This document shows positions 1-9,245 of a stretch of 64,000 bases of DNA, piece by piece. This stretch comes from Whalleya microplaca (lineage: Eukaryota; Ascomycota; Sordariomycetes; Xylariales; Xylariaceae). The notes beneath the pieces were generated by a model. It saw nothing but the letters and a program-made list of their open reading frames with translations. It ran no database searches and was not told the DNA's origin. The translations under genes were made by a program, and so were the position numbers. The stretch covers positions 310,001 to 374,000 of the forward strand of contig MU385740.1 in the NCBI GenBank assembly GCA_022497155.1. Reading direction: 5' to 3'. How positions within the stretch are numbered: position 1 is the stretch's first letter; each line of letters starts with the position of its first letter.

Positions 1-80
1 TTGCGTGCCGTCGGGCCTGTTTTGTTTTCGCTGTCACTTGCCGCTTAATCGCTGGCCGACTCCACGGTCCTCGTGTGACC

Positions 81-2132
81 ATGTCTAACCTGTTTTCTGG
101 GATGTAAGTGAAGATGCTTCTCATTTCTCTCATTTTCACCCCTGTGTGTTATAAGATCCCTTAGTTTTTTTAGTTTTTTTTTTTTTGGTGGTGACCCCGT
201 ATTTGCCCAATGCAACGCGCATGAATGAGAGGGCCTGAAATCATTTTCGTTGATCCAGGCATCTTGGGCGTGATCTCCTCCCCTCTACACAGTACATCCA
301 TGTGTGTACCTTGGCATCTATGGAAATATAGAAGACGGCCTAGGTCGCTAGTTTGCATACTACAACACATATGGGCTTAGCCCAACCTGGTCACCCTGCA
401 ATACAACATACCTATTCATTCAGCCGAAAGACGGGCTGCTTGATGGAACTTGGGCTTCTATCTGCAGATCTATTGCTGCACTACTGCCCATAAAAAAGCA
501 CAAGCCATACAGAGAGACGCGGCTGAGGCCATCTTCGTTCATGAGGCACCCGAGTGAACCGCCACCACCCCGGAAGGCTACTAGTGTACCGCACTTGGTG
601 CGGGAACGGTCCATCGACTCAACAGCTTGAGTGTTGGGCTAGCCTGGCTAGACAGATTTTAAACGCATGAAAACTATGTTCATGCTTGGACATTCCCACA
701 TTATCATTTCCTTCAATAGGAACACCAATAAGAGATGAACAGAGATCTCTTGGTAGCCGTTTCCCCAAAACACAAATTTCATTTAGGATGAAGCCAACAA
801 CAACGGCCTGAGTGTATGTCGAAAAAGTGAAATGCAAGTGCTTCCTCGTTTCGGTGCTGTTGCCATGATTTCATATTTGCCAGCTGGTGATGATAGAAAG
901 CCATGATACGGCATAGGCTTCTCTCCTTACCGACCTTGCATGCCTGGGCCGATCCTATGACGAAAGCCCTGGGTAAACAAACTGATGCTGACTACTTGTA
1001 TTTAGAAACGCTCGATTCAGAGGAACTTCATCCCGGACCCCAGGTCAGAACAAGAGCCCCGTTTCAACCAGCAGCGGTCAACCCAATTCACCCATCAATC
1101 CCTCCCACGGCAGCCATCCATCTTCCAGTCTAGCACCCAAGATACCTCCTCTTCCTAGCTCACCATCCTTAGCTCATAACATCGGTATGGATGAATCCAG
1201 CGGCGTGGTAGGCAACGGGGATGACGTGCTCAGTTCTTATCACCTGCCTCGACCCCTACCCCTATGGCTCAACGCGGCATATGCGAAACATATCGTCAAG
1301 GGCAACTTTATGACCTTGAGTGCAAGACCGAAGACCGTGGAGCAGGGAGAATGGATTGCTCATCAAGGTAACTCACATTCTGCTATTCGGCACATTTGGT
1401 CCCCAGATTTCTAACAGATCGAAGTTGTTGAACATTACCGCAACTTGTGGAACTTCGTCCGGGTAATCCACGAGAAGGAGGATGACGGAAGCACAATCTG
1501 CAGTCCTTCGACATGTCCACGGATGTCTGCCGGCGTGTGAGTAACGCCTGTGAAGTATCGGATATATTATGACGGCTGACCTCAGTAGAAACCACTCCTT
1601 CACATGGTTGAATAACAAGCGGGAGCCTGTCGAGCTTCCGGCATATGAATACATCACACTCATGCAACGCTGGATCTCTGGAAAGATTGACGACCTGAAC
1701 ATCTTTCCCACCGATTCTAATGGCGTCTCCTTTGCACACAATCCTTCCATCACCACTACGCCGCTGTCTCAGTTGACCAACCCAGGCGAGAAAGAATGGG
1801 TTGGCAAGCGCAGTGGCTTCCCTGAGAACTTCGTGGAGGTCTGTCAGACCATCTTCCGACAGATGTTCCGTGTGTACGCTCACTTGTACTGGGCGCACTT
1901 CATCGACCCTTTCTACCACCTGAACCTCGAGAAGCAGCTTAACAGTTGCTTCAGTCACTTCGTGCTGACCGCCTGCGCGCTGGACATGCTCAAGCCGCAG
2001 GAGCTGGAGCCGATGCAACCCTTGATCGACCTTTGGGCCAGCAACGGCACATTCCCGCCTGGCTCGAAGGCCTACGACTACGCTAACCACCGCGCCGGAG
2101 AGCGGCTGATGCAGCTTTCCAACCCTGCTTAG
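81..2132 (+). CDS. mob2: MOB-family kinase activator, MOB2 type
   Basis: MOB proteins bind and activate NDR/LATS kinases; in filamentous fungi MOB2 partners the COT1-type kinase that controls polar growth and septation. Proposed exons are 81-103, 1021-1367, 1425-1536 and 1589-2132, giving 341 residues. The first exon encodes only M-S-N-L-F-S-G plus two bases, ends at a perfect GTAAGTG donor and is phase-matched to an acceptor at 1020. That leaves a 917-nt first intron, so the 5' end is the weak part. Exon 2 carries a Ser/Pro-rich linker and then the MOB core starting near PLPLWLNAAYAKHIVKGNF. Exon 3 ends in CPRMSAG, part of the conserved MOB zinc-site region. Exon 4 has the RVYAHLYWAHF helix and NSCFSHFV. 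An insert after IFPTD, ending near KEWVGKRSGFP, is longer than in MOB1. MOB1 or phocein is less likely. The last acceptor could instead lie 3 nt upstream. Confidence 0.82.
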
Positions 2133-2847
2133 GTCGGATATTCTCACCACACCACACCTCGCTACTATGAGGATGTGCCACCACCTGGTATATCTCGAGA
2201 CTTGATCGCATCTAGAGCATCTACGGAGGAACCATCACGGCATTCGTTACAGGATGACGAAGAAATAAATGAACAGCATTTTGCCCTTGACGGGGGAAGT
2301 ATAAGGGCAACAAAGGCGTTTTTTACTTGACTTGACATTTGATTGTGGAGAGCGTGCGATTTGGCAAATACGTTCGTATGAAACGACGTCCAAAGTCTTG
2401 AGATATATGAAATGAGAGGAATGATGAACCCAACCAACTTGAGTGGCACTGGGAGGCAGGCAATCAGCATAGAGAAGAGAATGAAGTGAGATTTATAGAC
2501 CAGATCTGACAGATACATGCGTGGTGTAGACGGTGAATTGCTGCTTATCAGTGACAGGGGGAGAAGGGGTGATGCTGCTTTTACGATAATGTCAAACGAG
2601 ACCTCACTCGGTAGCAACCGAAACTGCTGATGTTGGAGGCTGAGCTGCTTGCCCCGCATCATGCAGGATTCGGCTATCGACCTACCTTACATTCATTCAG
2701 CTCGACCTGATAACTCTCTCCTACTAGCTTCATGAGCCTCTATGATCCAATTGGTAAAATGCCACACATCTGAGTATTTTAAGTATTCAGCCTTGCTCGC
2801 TCTCGTATGCTCCCTCGTTAGCTAGCTAGTTAGCGTAATCGAACAGG
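2133..2847. other. Intergenic region between MOB2 and the PSI-domain gene
   Basis: This holds the MOB2 3' flank and the promoter of the next gene. A 165-codon open frame on the minus strand (2165-2662) is rich in Ser and Leu, has no recognisable domain and overlaps the likely MOB2 3' UTR. I do not regard it as a gene. CTAGCTAG-type repeats occur near 2820-2832. Confidence 0.5.
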
Positions 2848-3568
2848 ATGGCAATGAACGCACCCCTCGTCAGCGATGAAGACGACGCGCACCTCCTGCG
2901 GTGCTGGGCGATCCAGAACTGCCAGGGCTGTCTCGAGCAGACGGATTGTAGTTGGTGTCCCTTTGTACGTGTTGAATCGTATTGTATTATTATTTTCCAT
3001 ACCTCCTTAAGCTAGCATGCTCTCCTCCCGCCTATCTTACCCCCCCAAACCCTCACCCATCTACCTCCCTCCCACACACCCCTATATTTTCTCCCCAGCT
3101 CCTCAGCCAGACCCTCAACTCCCCAACTAACCACACCAACAGTCCTGGACCTGCAACCCCAACCCCTCCCCCCAGCCCCTAATCCCCCTCCTGGCGCCCG
3201 CCTTCCACGAGAACATCTGCCCGCACTGGGCCGAGCGCTGGGAGCTGCGCGCGCGGCCCCTCGGGTGCCAGGTCTCGACGATCACGGCGCTGACGGCGGT
3301 CGTCTCCGTCGCGGGCACGCTGGTGCTGGGCCTGCTGGTTTGGGGGGCGGTTTGGGGCGGGAGGTGGGTGGGGAGGAGGTTTGGGGTTGGGGGAAAGGGT
3401 CTGGGGTGGTGGAGGAGGGGGTTGAGGGTGCGGTTATGGACTGGGTTGGGAAGGAAGGGAAGGGGGAATGGTGGTGGTGATGGTGGTGATACGTTGGAAC
3501 AGAGGGGTGAGCGGGAGCGAGAGCCCTTGTTGCCATCTTCACAGCCGCCGCCGGCGGCGGAAGCATAA
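2848..3568 (+). CDS. Small PSI-domain single-pass membrane protein
   Basis: Two exons, 2848-2964 and 3143-3568, with a 178-nt pyrimidine-rich intron joined in phase 0; 180 residues. The N-terminal half has the cysteine spacing of a PSI (plexin-semaphorin-integrin) module: CWAIQNCQGCLEQTDCSWCPF, then SWTC after the splice, ENICPHW and GCQ. A hydrophobic segment of about 20 residues follows (ALTAVVSVAGTLVLGLLVWG). After it comes a Gly/Arg/Trp-rich basic tail and an acidic end with EPLLP, which resembles a dileucine-type sorting signal. There is no clear cleavable signal peptide, so the membrane segment probably acts as a signal anchor. The role is unknown; an endomembrane location is inferred. 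A second in-frame ATG at 2854 could be the true start. Confidence 0.68.
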
Positions 3569-3659
3569 CAGTAGTGTATTATAAAACTGATATTTCATTT
3601 ACTTCATAACTCATAATATTCTTAACCTCGCTCTCGACTACGTATGTATGTACCTGTCC

Positions 3660-3965
3660 TCAACCAGAGCTGACCGGCGGAATAATAGCGACCTCGTCAC
3701 CCTCCTTGATCACCACAGCCCGCGACGGCTCCTCCTCCCCCTCATCCAGCTCGGGTACATCCACATAGTTCAGATTGACAGTCACGAGGCAGGAGCCGAG
3801 AATCCTGTCCTTGAAGCCCTCGTGCTTCTCCTCCAGCGCGTCAAACAGCTTGCGCAGGGGAAGCGGCGCGGGCAGCGTCTCGTATTCTCTCGAGGTGAAC
3901 GAGCTTGCACTTGCGAAGTAGAGGACGTTGAAGTGGCCCGGCGGCGGCTTGGGGATAGCCCCCAT
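3660..3965 (-). CDS. MOCS2A: Molybdopterin synthase sulfur carrier subunit (MoaD/MOCS2A-like)
   Basis: This is the small subunit of molybdopterin synthase, a ubiquitin-fold carrier whose C-terminal glycine is thiocarboxylated and donates sulfur to precursor Z in molybdenum cofactor synthesis. It is a single exon of 101 residues. The N-terminal strand is FNVLYFASASS, and the family-typical region LVTVNLNYVDV...GDEVAIIPPVS precedes the tail. The MoaD/ThiS family ends in Gly-Gly; here the protein ends in Ser-Ser-Gly, so the penultimate glycine is serine (AGC). Either Ser-Gly is tolerated in this lineage or function is affected. The gene is convergent with the PSI-domain gene, with only 91 bp between the stop codons. 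Confidence 0.82.
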   Translation of the reverse strand: MGAIPKPPPGHFNVLYFASASSFTSREYETLPAPLPLRKLFDALEEKHEGFKDRILGSCLVTVNLNYVDVPELDEGEEEPSRAVVIKEGDEVAIIPPVSSG

Positions 3966-4679
3966 TGCGGAGGTACAGCACGACGGAAGGCCGCGAGACT
4001 ATTCTGGGGAGCTTTGTGTTAGCTGCCAGGCTTCCAACGAGAATGTAACAAGAAGACAGTGGGATATTGTTGAGTCAGAGATCTTGGTGATAATTGTAGT
4101 ACATCATTAATGATCAGGTAATACATGCTTTTAGGTACATCATTTCAACATACAAGAGTGTCAGGAAAAGGAAGAGAGCTTACCAAGTACTTGTTAGACA
4201 GGTAGCGACTGTTGAGCTGCGGAAGTGAGAGAAGTTGGGTTTGCTAGAATTAGCGGGCGAAGATAAATATCAGATTGGTGCCAAGGAAAAAAATATCTGG
4301 TCAACGCTAGTTGTATGATTACTAAGCCATGTGCGAGGCAACGAATATCTGCTGCAAGACTGTCAGTTTATCCAAGTATAATTGGCCATGCCACCAGACT
4401 CGAATCAGTTCCGGAAATGTTGTAAGGTTTGGTCTGAAGAGGCTCATAACCCTCGAAGCAAGAGAATAACCGTATCACAAGAAGTAGTGGTCTGGGTATG
4501 AATGTTCTTTATTCGCAATGCAGAATGCCCATAGTCCAGTGACTCCTGTGACAAAAGGAATCTTGAGCACGAATGCCGTGAAATCCTGCCTTCGGCGCTC
4601 GACCGTAGTCCGCAGCCTAGCAATCAAGATGTAACTCCCATGCCATTTTTCTCAACACGTCCCAGAGCAAACCCCCGCT
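3966..4679. other. Intergenic region upstream of MOCS2A
   Basis: This contains the 5' flank of the molybdopterin synthase gene and the 3' flank of the eS28 gene. No ORF with recognisable protein features and no structural RNA were seen. Confidence 0.5.
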
Positions 4680-5045
4680 CTATCTCAATCTTCTGGCCTC
4701 GCGTTCGGACTCGAGTAGGCAGAGAATGTCGTCCTCACGAACTGTAAATCGCCCATATTAGTTGTGTCTCTCCCAAGTATGTATCCCAGCAGTGCGCAGG
4801 TATCGGTGGCTTCGTACCTGGTCCCTTGACGTTTCGGATAATGCTTCGGGTCTGGTCGTCCATGAACTCGACGCGGACTTGGGTAACACCACCACGAGAA
4901 CCTGCATGCCTTCTGTTTAGCCGTCGTCCAAATAGTGCATCGCCTCGTCGCCATTGCGCGGAGATGGATGGAGTCAAATCGTACCGGTTCGGCCCAAGAC
5001 GCGGGTGACCTTAACAAGCTTAACGGGCTGCTTGGATGAATCCAT
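4680..5045 (-). CDS. RPS28: 40S ribosomal protein eS28
   Basis: This is a component of the small ribosomal subunit near the mRNA exit channel. Three exons on the minus strand, 4985-5045, 4818-4901 and 4680-4741, join in phase 1 at both junctions to give 68 residues, the normal length. The product begins [21 protein letters not shown], continues with [22 protein letters not shown] and ends [10 protein letters not shown], matching eS28 almost throughout. Both donors are GTACGA. The small exons mean no single open frame shows the gene. Upstream sequence to about 5275 probably holds the leader. Confidence 0.95.
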
Positions 5046-5537
5046 ACTTGCGATCTGGAAGGTCAGATTAGAAATGAGCCTCAAGAAAACAAAAATTGGT
5101 TGGAGAGAGGGTCGCTCGTACGTGTGGATAAAGTGAGGCAAGGATTTGCTGCTTTGTCGCGAATATGGGATTTTGTCGAAGGTTGCTGCGCTTTGGTGGG
5201 AATTTTGATCAAGTCAGGCAGATCCTCTCGCCAAAAGCTGTGGCAGTTGTGGGTAGGGCTTTTTTTCGGATGCACGGGCCATGCTAGTCTGACAGCCTAC
5301 GCAGCTGCCAAAGCTTTTTCTACACCAGCCGCAAGCAGCTGGCAGGGAAATATAGGCCATTACTTACATCAGGGAATATCTAGGTGAATGGGAACCAATT
5401 ATCACAGAAGTCAAATACATGTAGTGTCACTCTTTATAGATGTACTTTTTCAAGTACGCTCTCCAACATCGCATCATTCTAATCTAGGGGTATCAGTACA
5501 AAAGCAAGTTGCATGCATCGGTAATCCCACTAGAAAG
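5046..5537. other. Leader of the eS28 gene and 3' flank of dynamitin
   Basis: The minus-strand 5' leader and promoter of eS28 lie here, next to the 3' end of the dynamitin gene. Short open frames on both strands (for example 5100-5387) lack protein-like composition and are not called. Confidence 0.45.
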
Positions 5538-6930
5538 TTACGACAGCTTGACTATCTTAGCCTCTAGTTCTTTCACCCATCCATCAACCACTTTCATGTT
5601 CGCTGTCATAGCCGTCTCGCCTTCGCCCATGGCAGTTTCAATCTTCTCCAACCCTTCTCTCCACTGTTTGATGTCCGATGCCATCTCGCTTTGTGACGAT
5701 TCAATCCGCTCCAGAGTATCGCTAGCCGTTGCCGCCTCAGTGTGGATAGCTCTCAGGGAGCGTAGTCTGTCCAGTAAAGGGGGCAGAAGGGGTGTTAGGT
5801 TCTCAATAGTCGGTAGCGTTCCGTAGAGAGCATTGACCTTAGCCGTTTGCTCCGAGTCATCGGCGTCCTCGGGAGGAGGGCCGCCGGAGGACGCCAGAGC
5901 GTCTTGCGCGGCCTTGGCAGCCTTTCTCGACTTTTCCAACTGCTCGGCTTCTTGCGTCAGGGTCCGTACTCGGCGGCTGATACTATCTAGAGACGAAGTA
6001 GAGGCCTCTGACAGCGTCAAGATCTGGTTCTGAAGCGTATCCAGTGTAGGCATGATGGCTCGAGGCAGGCCATTATTTTCTAGCTCAGATGTGGCTGATG
6101 AGGTGATTCCAATTGCTTTCTCCAGAAGAACAAGTCGACGATCAAAATCGGCTGCTTTAGCAAGAGCATGGCTTTGCTCGTAGTTGGGCGCGTAGGTAAC
6201 AGTGTAAGTCGCCCCATCGGCTGATAGGGTCAACCCTTCTGCCTGCTCCTGCGCTGGCTTGTGCGTGGTTCTTGTTGGAAGAGCTCTGGTCGTAATTCCC
6301 TTTTCCGAGACAGCTGAAATCTCATCCAAAGCTTGACTTAACGAGACGAGATCCGTATCCTGGTCCGGCGTGGCTCCCTTCGGTTCTGCTTTCTGTTTGC
6401 CGTATTCCTCCTTGGCTTCCTCGATCTCACGTTTTAAGCGCGCGATCTTCCTCTCAAGGTCCTCGCCTTCCCCCTCGTCGCTTAGGTCGCCAATTTGCTC
6501 CGTGCCATCCTCGAGAATTCGTTGTCTTCGACTGGATGCCTTGTATGATTTCCGTTTCCCATTCAGTCGGTCAGAGAAGTCCACGTCTCGAGCATCGACC
6601 TGTGAGGGGAGGAATCGGGATCGAGCTTCGTTGATCCGAAGTCGCGAGTGGGAAATGCTGCCCGCATCGTCATCTTCGTCCTCGTCGAATTCGTTATCGG
6701 ATTGAGATCGCCCTGCGGTAGTCTAAGAAATGCTACTCAGCATATATGTTACATGGCCAAATGCAAGGTCTGTAGTTTCTTACGGGAATAGTTGAAGTAT
6801 CATCTGTCAACTCGGGAGTCTCGTAGATGTCCGGCGCGGAGTCCTCGATGCTGTTAGCATGGTAAACAGAGCTTCAGAAGCTTCGACATACCAGATCCGG
6901 CAATGCAGCATATTTCCGGTTCAACGCCAT
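5538..6930 (-). CDS. DCTN2: Dynactin p50 subunit (dynamitin)
   Basis: Dynamitin forms the shoulder of dynactin, linking the p150 arm to the Arp1 filament, and is needed for dynein-driven nuclear and vesicle transport. Exons are 6892-6930, 6784-6843 and 5538-6722, all joined in phase 0, giving 427 residues. The N-terminus MALNRKYAALPDL followed by DSAPDIYETPELTDD is the conserved Arp1-binding start of dynamitin. Predicted coiled coils follow: an acidic/basic heptad-rich stretch (ERKIARLKREIEEAKEEYGKQ), a central helix after YAPNYEQSHALAKAADFDRR, and the C-terminal heptads ending VDGWVKELEAKIVKL. The length fits fungal p50. The first two small exons are needed to recover the conserved N-terminus. 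Confidence 0.9.
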
Positions 6931-7562
6931 GTTGGAGCTACCGAACCCGCCTGTCGAGTTTCTTAGACCCCTTTTTCTCGGCCTCTGGCACTCTGGTTGA
7001 GACGATGGATTTTGCGGTTGGTACCCAAGGTGCTACCTAGGTATGAGGTGCAAACGCATTGATGAATGAAAGTTACTCGACGGTCTGAGTGCCGCGCATA
7101 TGTAGGTACCTAAGTAACTTGACTGGTGCCCGCTAATGTGCAGTACCGGTAGGTACATGTAAGGGATCGGGTGGGCTGTGGCTGAGAGTGGCGGCCACCT
7201 GTAACTGACGCGTCTCCGGGAATTTGTCCTCAACGCGTCTTCTCACTCACAGTTCACCATCTATATCTCGGGTTTTCCATATATGAGCCCAATTCATGAA
7301 TTTCCGGTCTTCGCAGGTTGATATTTAGCAATGTATATATTGTGAAAAGTGCTCATCGTCTTGCCTTTTCTCTGTTTCCCCCACAATGAGTAGACAACGC
7401 CACTACTTGAAATATACTTGTTCGGTCTCTTCCTCAATTTTTCGTCCGAGCAACCTCTTTTAAGTTCAAGTCGCGCCAAGTTTCTTAAAATCTGCTATAT
7501 GAGTAGTATATACCCATCTGCAATGCTTCTCGCTGTTGCAGTCGGTATCCTCATTTGAGCTT
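6931..7562. promoter_or_regulatory. Divergent promoter region, dynamitin / RTC4-like gene
   Basis: These 632 bp separate two start codons facing away from each other, so both promoters lie here. TACCTAGGTA-type palindromic motifs, common in intergenic DNA throughout this window, occur near 7030-7045 and 7105-7160. No specific operator was recognised. Confidence 0.45.
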
Positions 7563-9245
7563 ATGGACTCTACGATGCCGATCATTAAACCATCACCACG
7601 CCCACAAGTACGAGTCGGACTCAGCAAAAATCAGAAGCCAGCCCCCCTACATAAGCAATTTCGGGAAAAGGCTAAGGAACCCGAGTCCATAACTGCGCCA
7701 CCACTAAGTAGCGACGAGGAGGCAGCCTACGACAGAGCCCGTGGGGATTCTTCAGACGATGATGAAGATGAACCTCCCCGGGGACAGATTGTGCCCACCG
7801 TCTTTAACAGTACTAGCAACCCCCGACGAAGTACTCGAGAGAAGGTCAACCCATCATCTCAGGGAAAGAAGATCACGAGTAGCTACCAAACGGATGAGTC
7901 CTCCGGCTCTGCTAGATCCAAAAGACCTGCTGAGGAGTCTCGAGGGGATAGCCACTTTACCGACGAACTCGGCTTCACTAAGAAGCAGAAGCTTTCCGGG
8001 CGCAAGCGCGCTGCAACTTACGGCAGTAAATCATCTTCACAAGCGAGATCTTCGCAGCCCAAAGGCTCCCAGAAATCTGCTCCTAGGTCTTCAGCAGCTG
8101 AATCTCCGGCAAAGAAGACATTCGTTGGCCATGATAGCAGTCTAAGTCCGGAACGGGCCCGCCCGCCGCAGTTCAAGATGTACAGGGATATTACGCCAGA
8201 GAAGAAAACACCTGCTAGATCTTTTACCAAGCCACCCTCGGCAGGCTCGAGTCCAGAGAGCCGCCAGAAAGTCACATTTCGACATGGGAGCGCTGTAACA
8301 GACGACTCGCCGGAGAAACCCAAATTTAAGAGGTTAAATGTAGAGGGTGAACCGGAGATAGAGAAGCCGAATTCTACGAATGGCAAGCGGGCTACCAGGC
8401 AGACGAGAGCCAGAACTAAGACAAGGAAGCGGCAGGACTCTCCACAAATCGCGGAAGAGGAGTTCACTCAGAGACCGACCTTCAAGATGCATATGTTAGA
8501 CGAATCAGATGACTCAGGTGACGGTGGCGCTAAGGTCGTCATTCTGTCCGAGAGCAAAATCACAGACCATGAAGAAGGGGAAGGAGAAGAGGAAGATATA
8601 GATCTCAGAAGCCGTGCTACGGGCCCGGCGCAGTGCCCAATGTGCCACGAAGCAGTGGACCCCGAGCTCCTAGCGAAGCACTCAGACCGCGGGCGAATGA
8701 ACATCCGGAAGCAGACGGCCTTCTGCCGGCTGCACAAGCGAAAAACAGCCCTCACCACCGGCGACGAGAAAGGGTACCCGAAGATCGAGTGGGGCGAGCC
8801 CCTGGACGCGCGCTTCGGCGCGCACGAGGCCTTCCTGCGGGACGTCCTCGAGGGCGCGCGGCCCTCGCACTACGCCGACGTCCTGAGGCAGAAGGTCGAG
8901 GCGGGGAAGGAGCGCACGCTGCTCAAGACCGAGGACAGCCTCACGCCGGGCTACTACGGCCCGCGCGGCCTGCGCGCCATGACCGAGTTCATCATGCGCG
9001 CGCTGGCGGCCGTCGTGCGCAAGCGCGCCGTCGAGGATAGGCTGGTTTCGGCCCGGGGGTACACGGGGTACGTGCAGGCGGTGCTCGTGCCCGAGCTCGC
9101 GGTCCGCTTGATCGCGGAGGATATGCGGGTCGGGGAGGAGGAGGCGCGGAAGGTCATGCGGGAGAGTATTGAGTACGGCGAGCTCATGTACGAGGACGTC
9201 GGCGATGTGATTACGGGGGTCAGCGACGAGGAGGAGGGGTTCTGA
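7563..9245 (+). CDS. RTC4: RTC4-domain protein
   Basis: This is a single-exon gene of 560 residues; the ATG at 7563 is the first in frame. Residues 1 to about 350 are disordered and highly charged, with many Ser-Pro and Lys/Arg clusters typical of nuclear or chromatin proteins. The C-terminal 200 residues form an RTC4-like domain: CPMCHEAVDPELLAKH opens it, followed by the FCRLHKRK region and a helical stretch through HYADVLRQKVEAGKERTLLK and LTPGYYGPRGLRAMTEFI. Yeast RTC4 was named from a screen for restriction of telomere capping; its biochemical role is unsettled. The last 500 bp are markedly GC-rich compared with the first kilobase, consistent with a conserved domain behind a fast-evolving linker. 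A nuclear location is inferred. Confidence 0.8.
   Translation: MDSTMPIIKPSPRPQVRVGLSKNQKPAPLHKQFREKAKEPESITAPPLSSDEEAAYDRARGDSSDDDEDEPPRGQIVPTVFNSTSNPRRSTREKVNPSSQGKKITSSYQTDESSGSARSKRPAEESRGDSHFTDELGFTKKQKLSGRKRAATYGSKSSSQARSSQPKGSQKSAPRSSAAESPAKKTFVGHDSSLSPERARPPQFKMYRDITPEKKTPARSFTKPPSAGSSPESRQKVTFRHGSAVTDDSPEKPKFKRLNVEGEPEIEKPNSTNGKRATRQTRARTKTRKRQDSPQIAEEEFTQRPTFKMHMLDESDDSGDGGAKVVILSESKITDHEEGEGEEEDIDLRSRATGPAQCPMCHEAVDPELLAKHSDRGRMNIRKQTAFCRLHKRKTALTTGDEKGYPKIEWGEPLDARFGAHEAFLRDVLEGARPSHYADVLRQKVEAGKERTLLKTEDSLTPGYYGPRGLRAMTEFIMRALAAVVRKRAVEDRLVSARGYTGYVQAVLVPELAVRLIAEDMRVGEEEARKVMRESIEYGELMYEDVGDVITGVSDEEEGF

Noticed and set aside
2165..2662. 165-codon minus-strand open frame after MOB2
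   Set aside because: Low-complexity Ser/Leu composition, no domain, and overlap with the likely MOB2 3' UTR.
3282..3566. Minus-strand Pro/His-rich open frame opposite the PSI-domain gene
   Set aside because: It is the antisense shadow of a Gly-rich coding exon; the plus-strand protein has the conserved cysteines and membrane helix.
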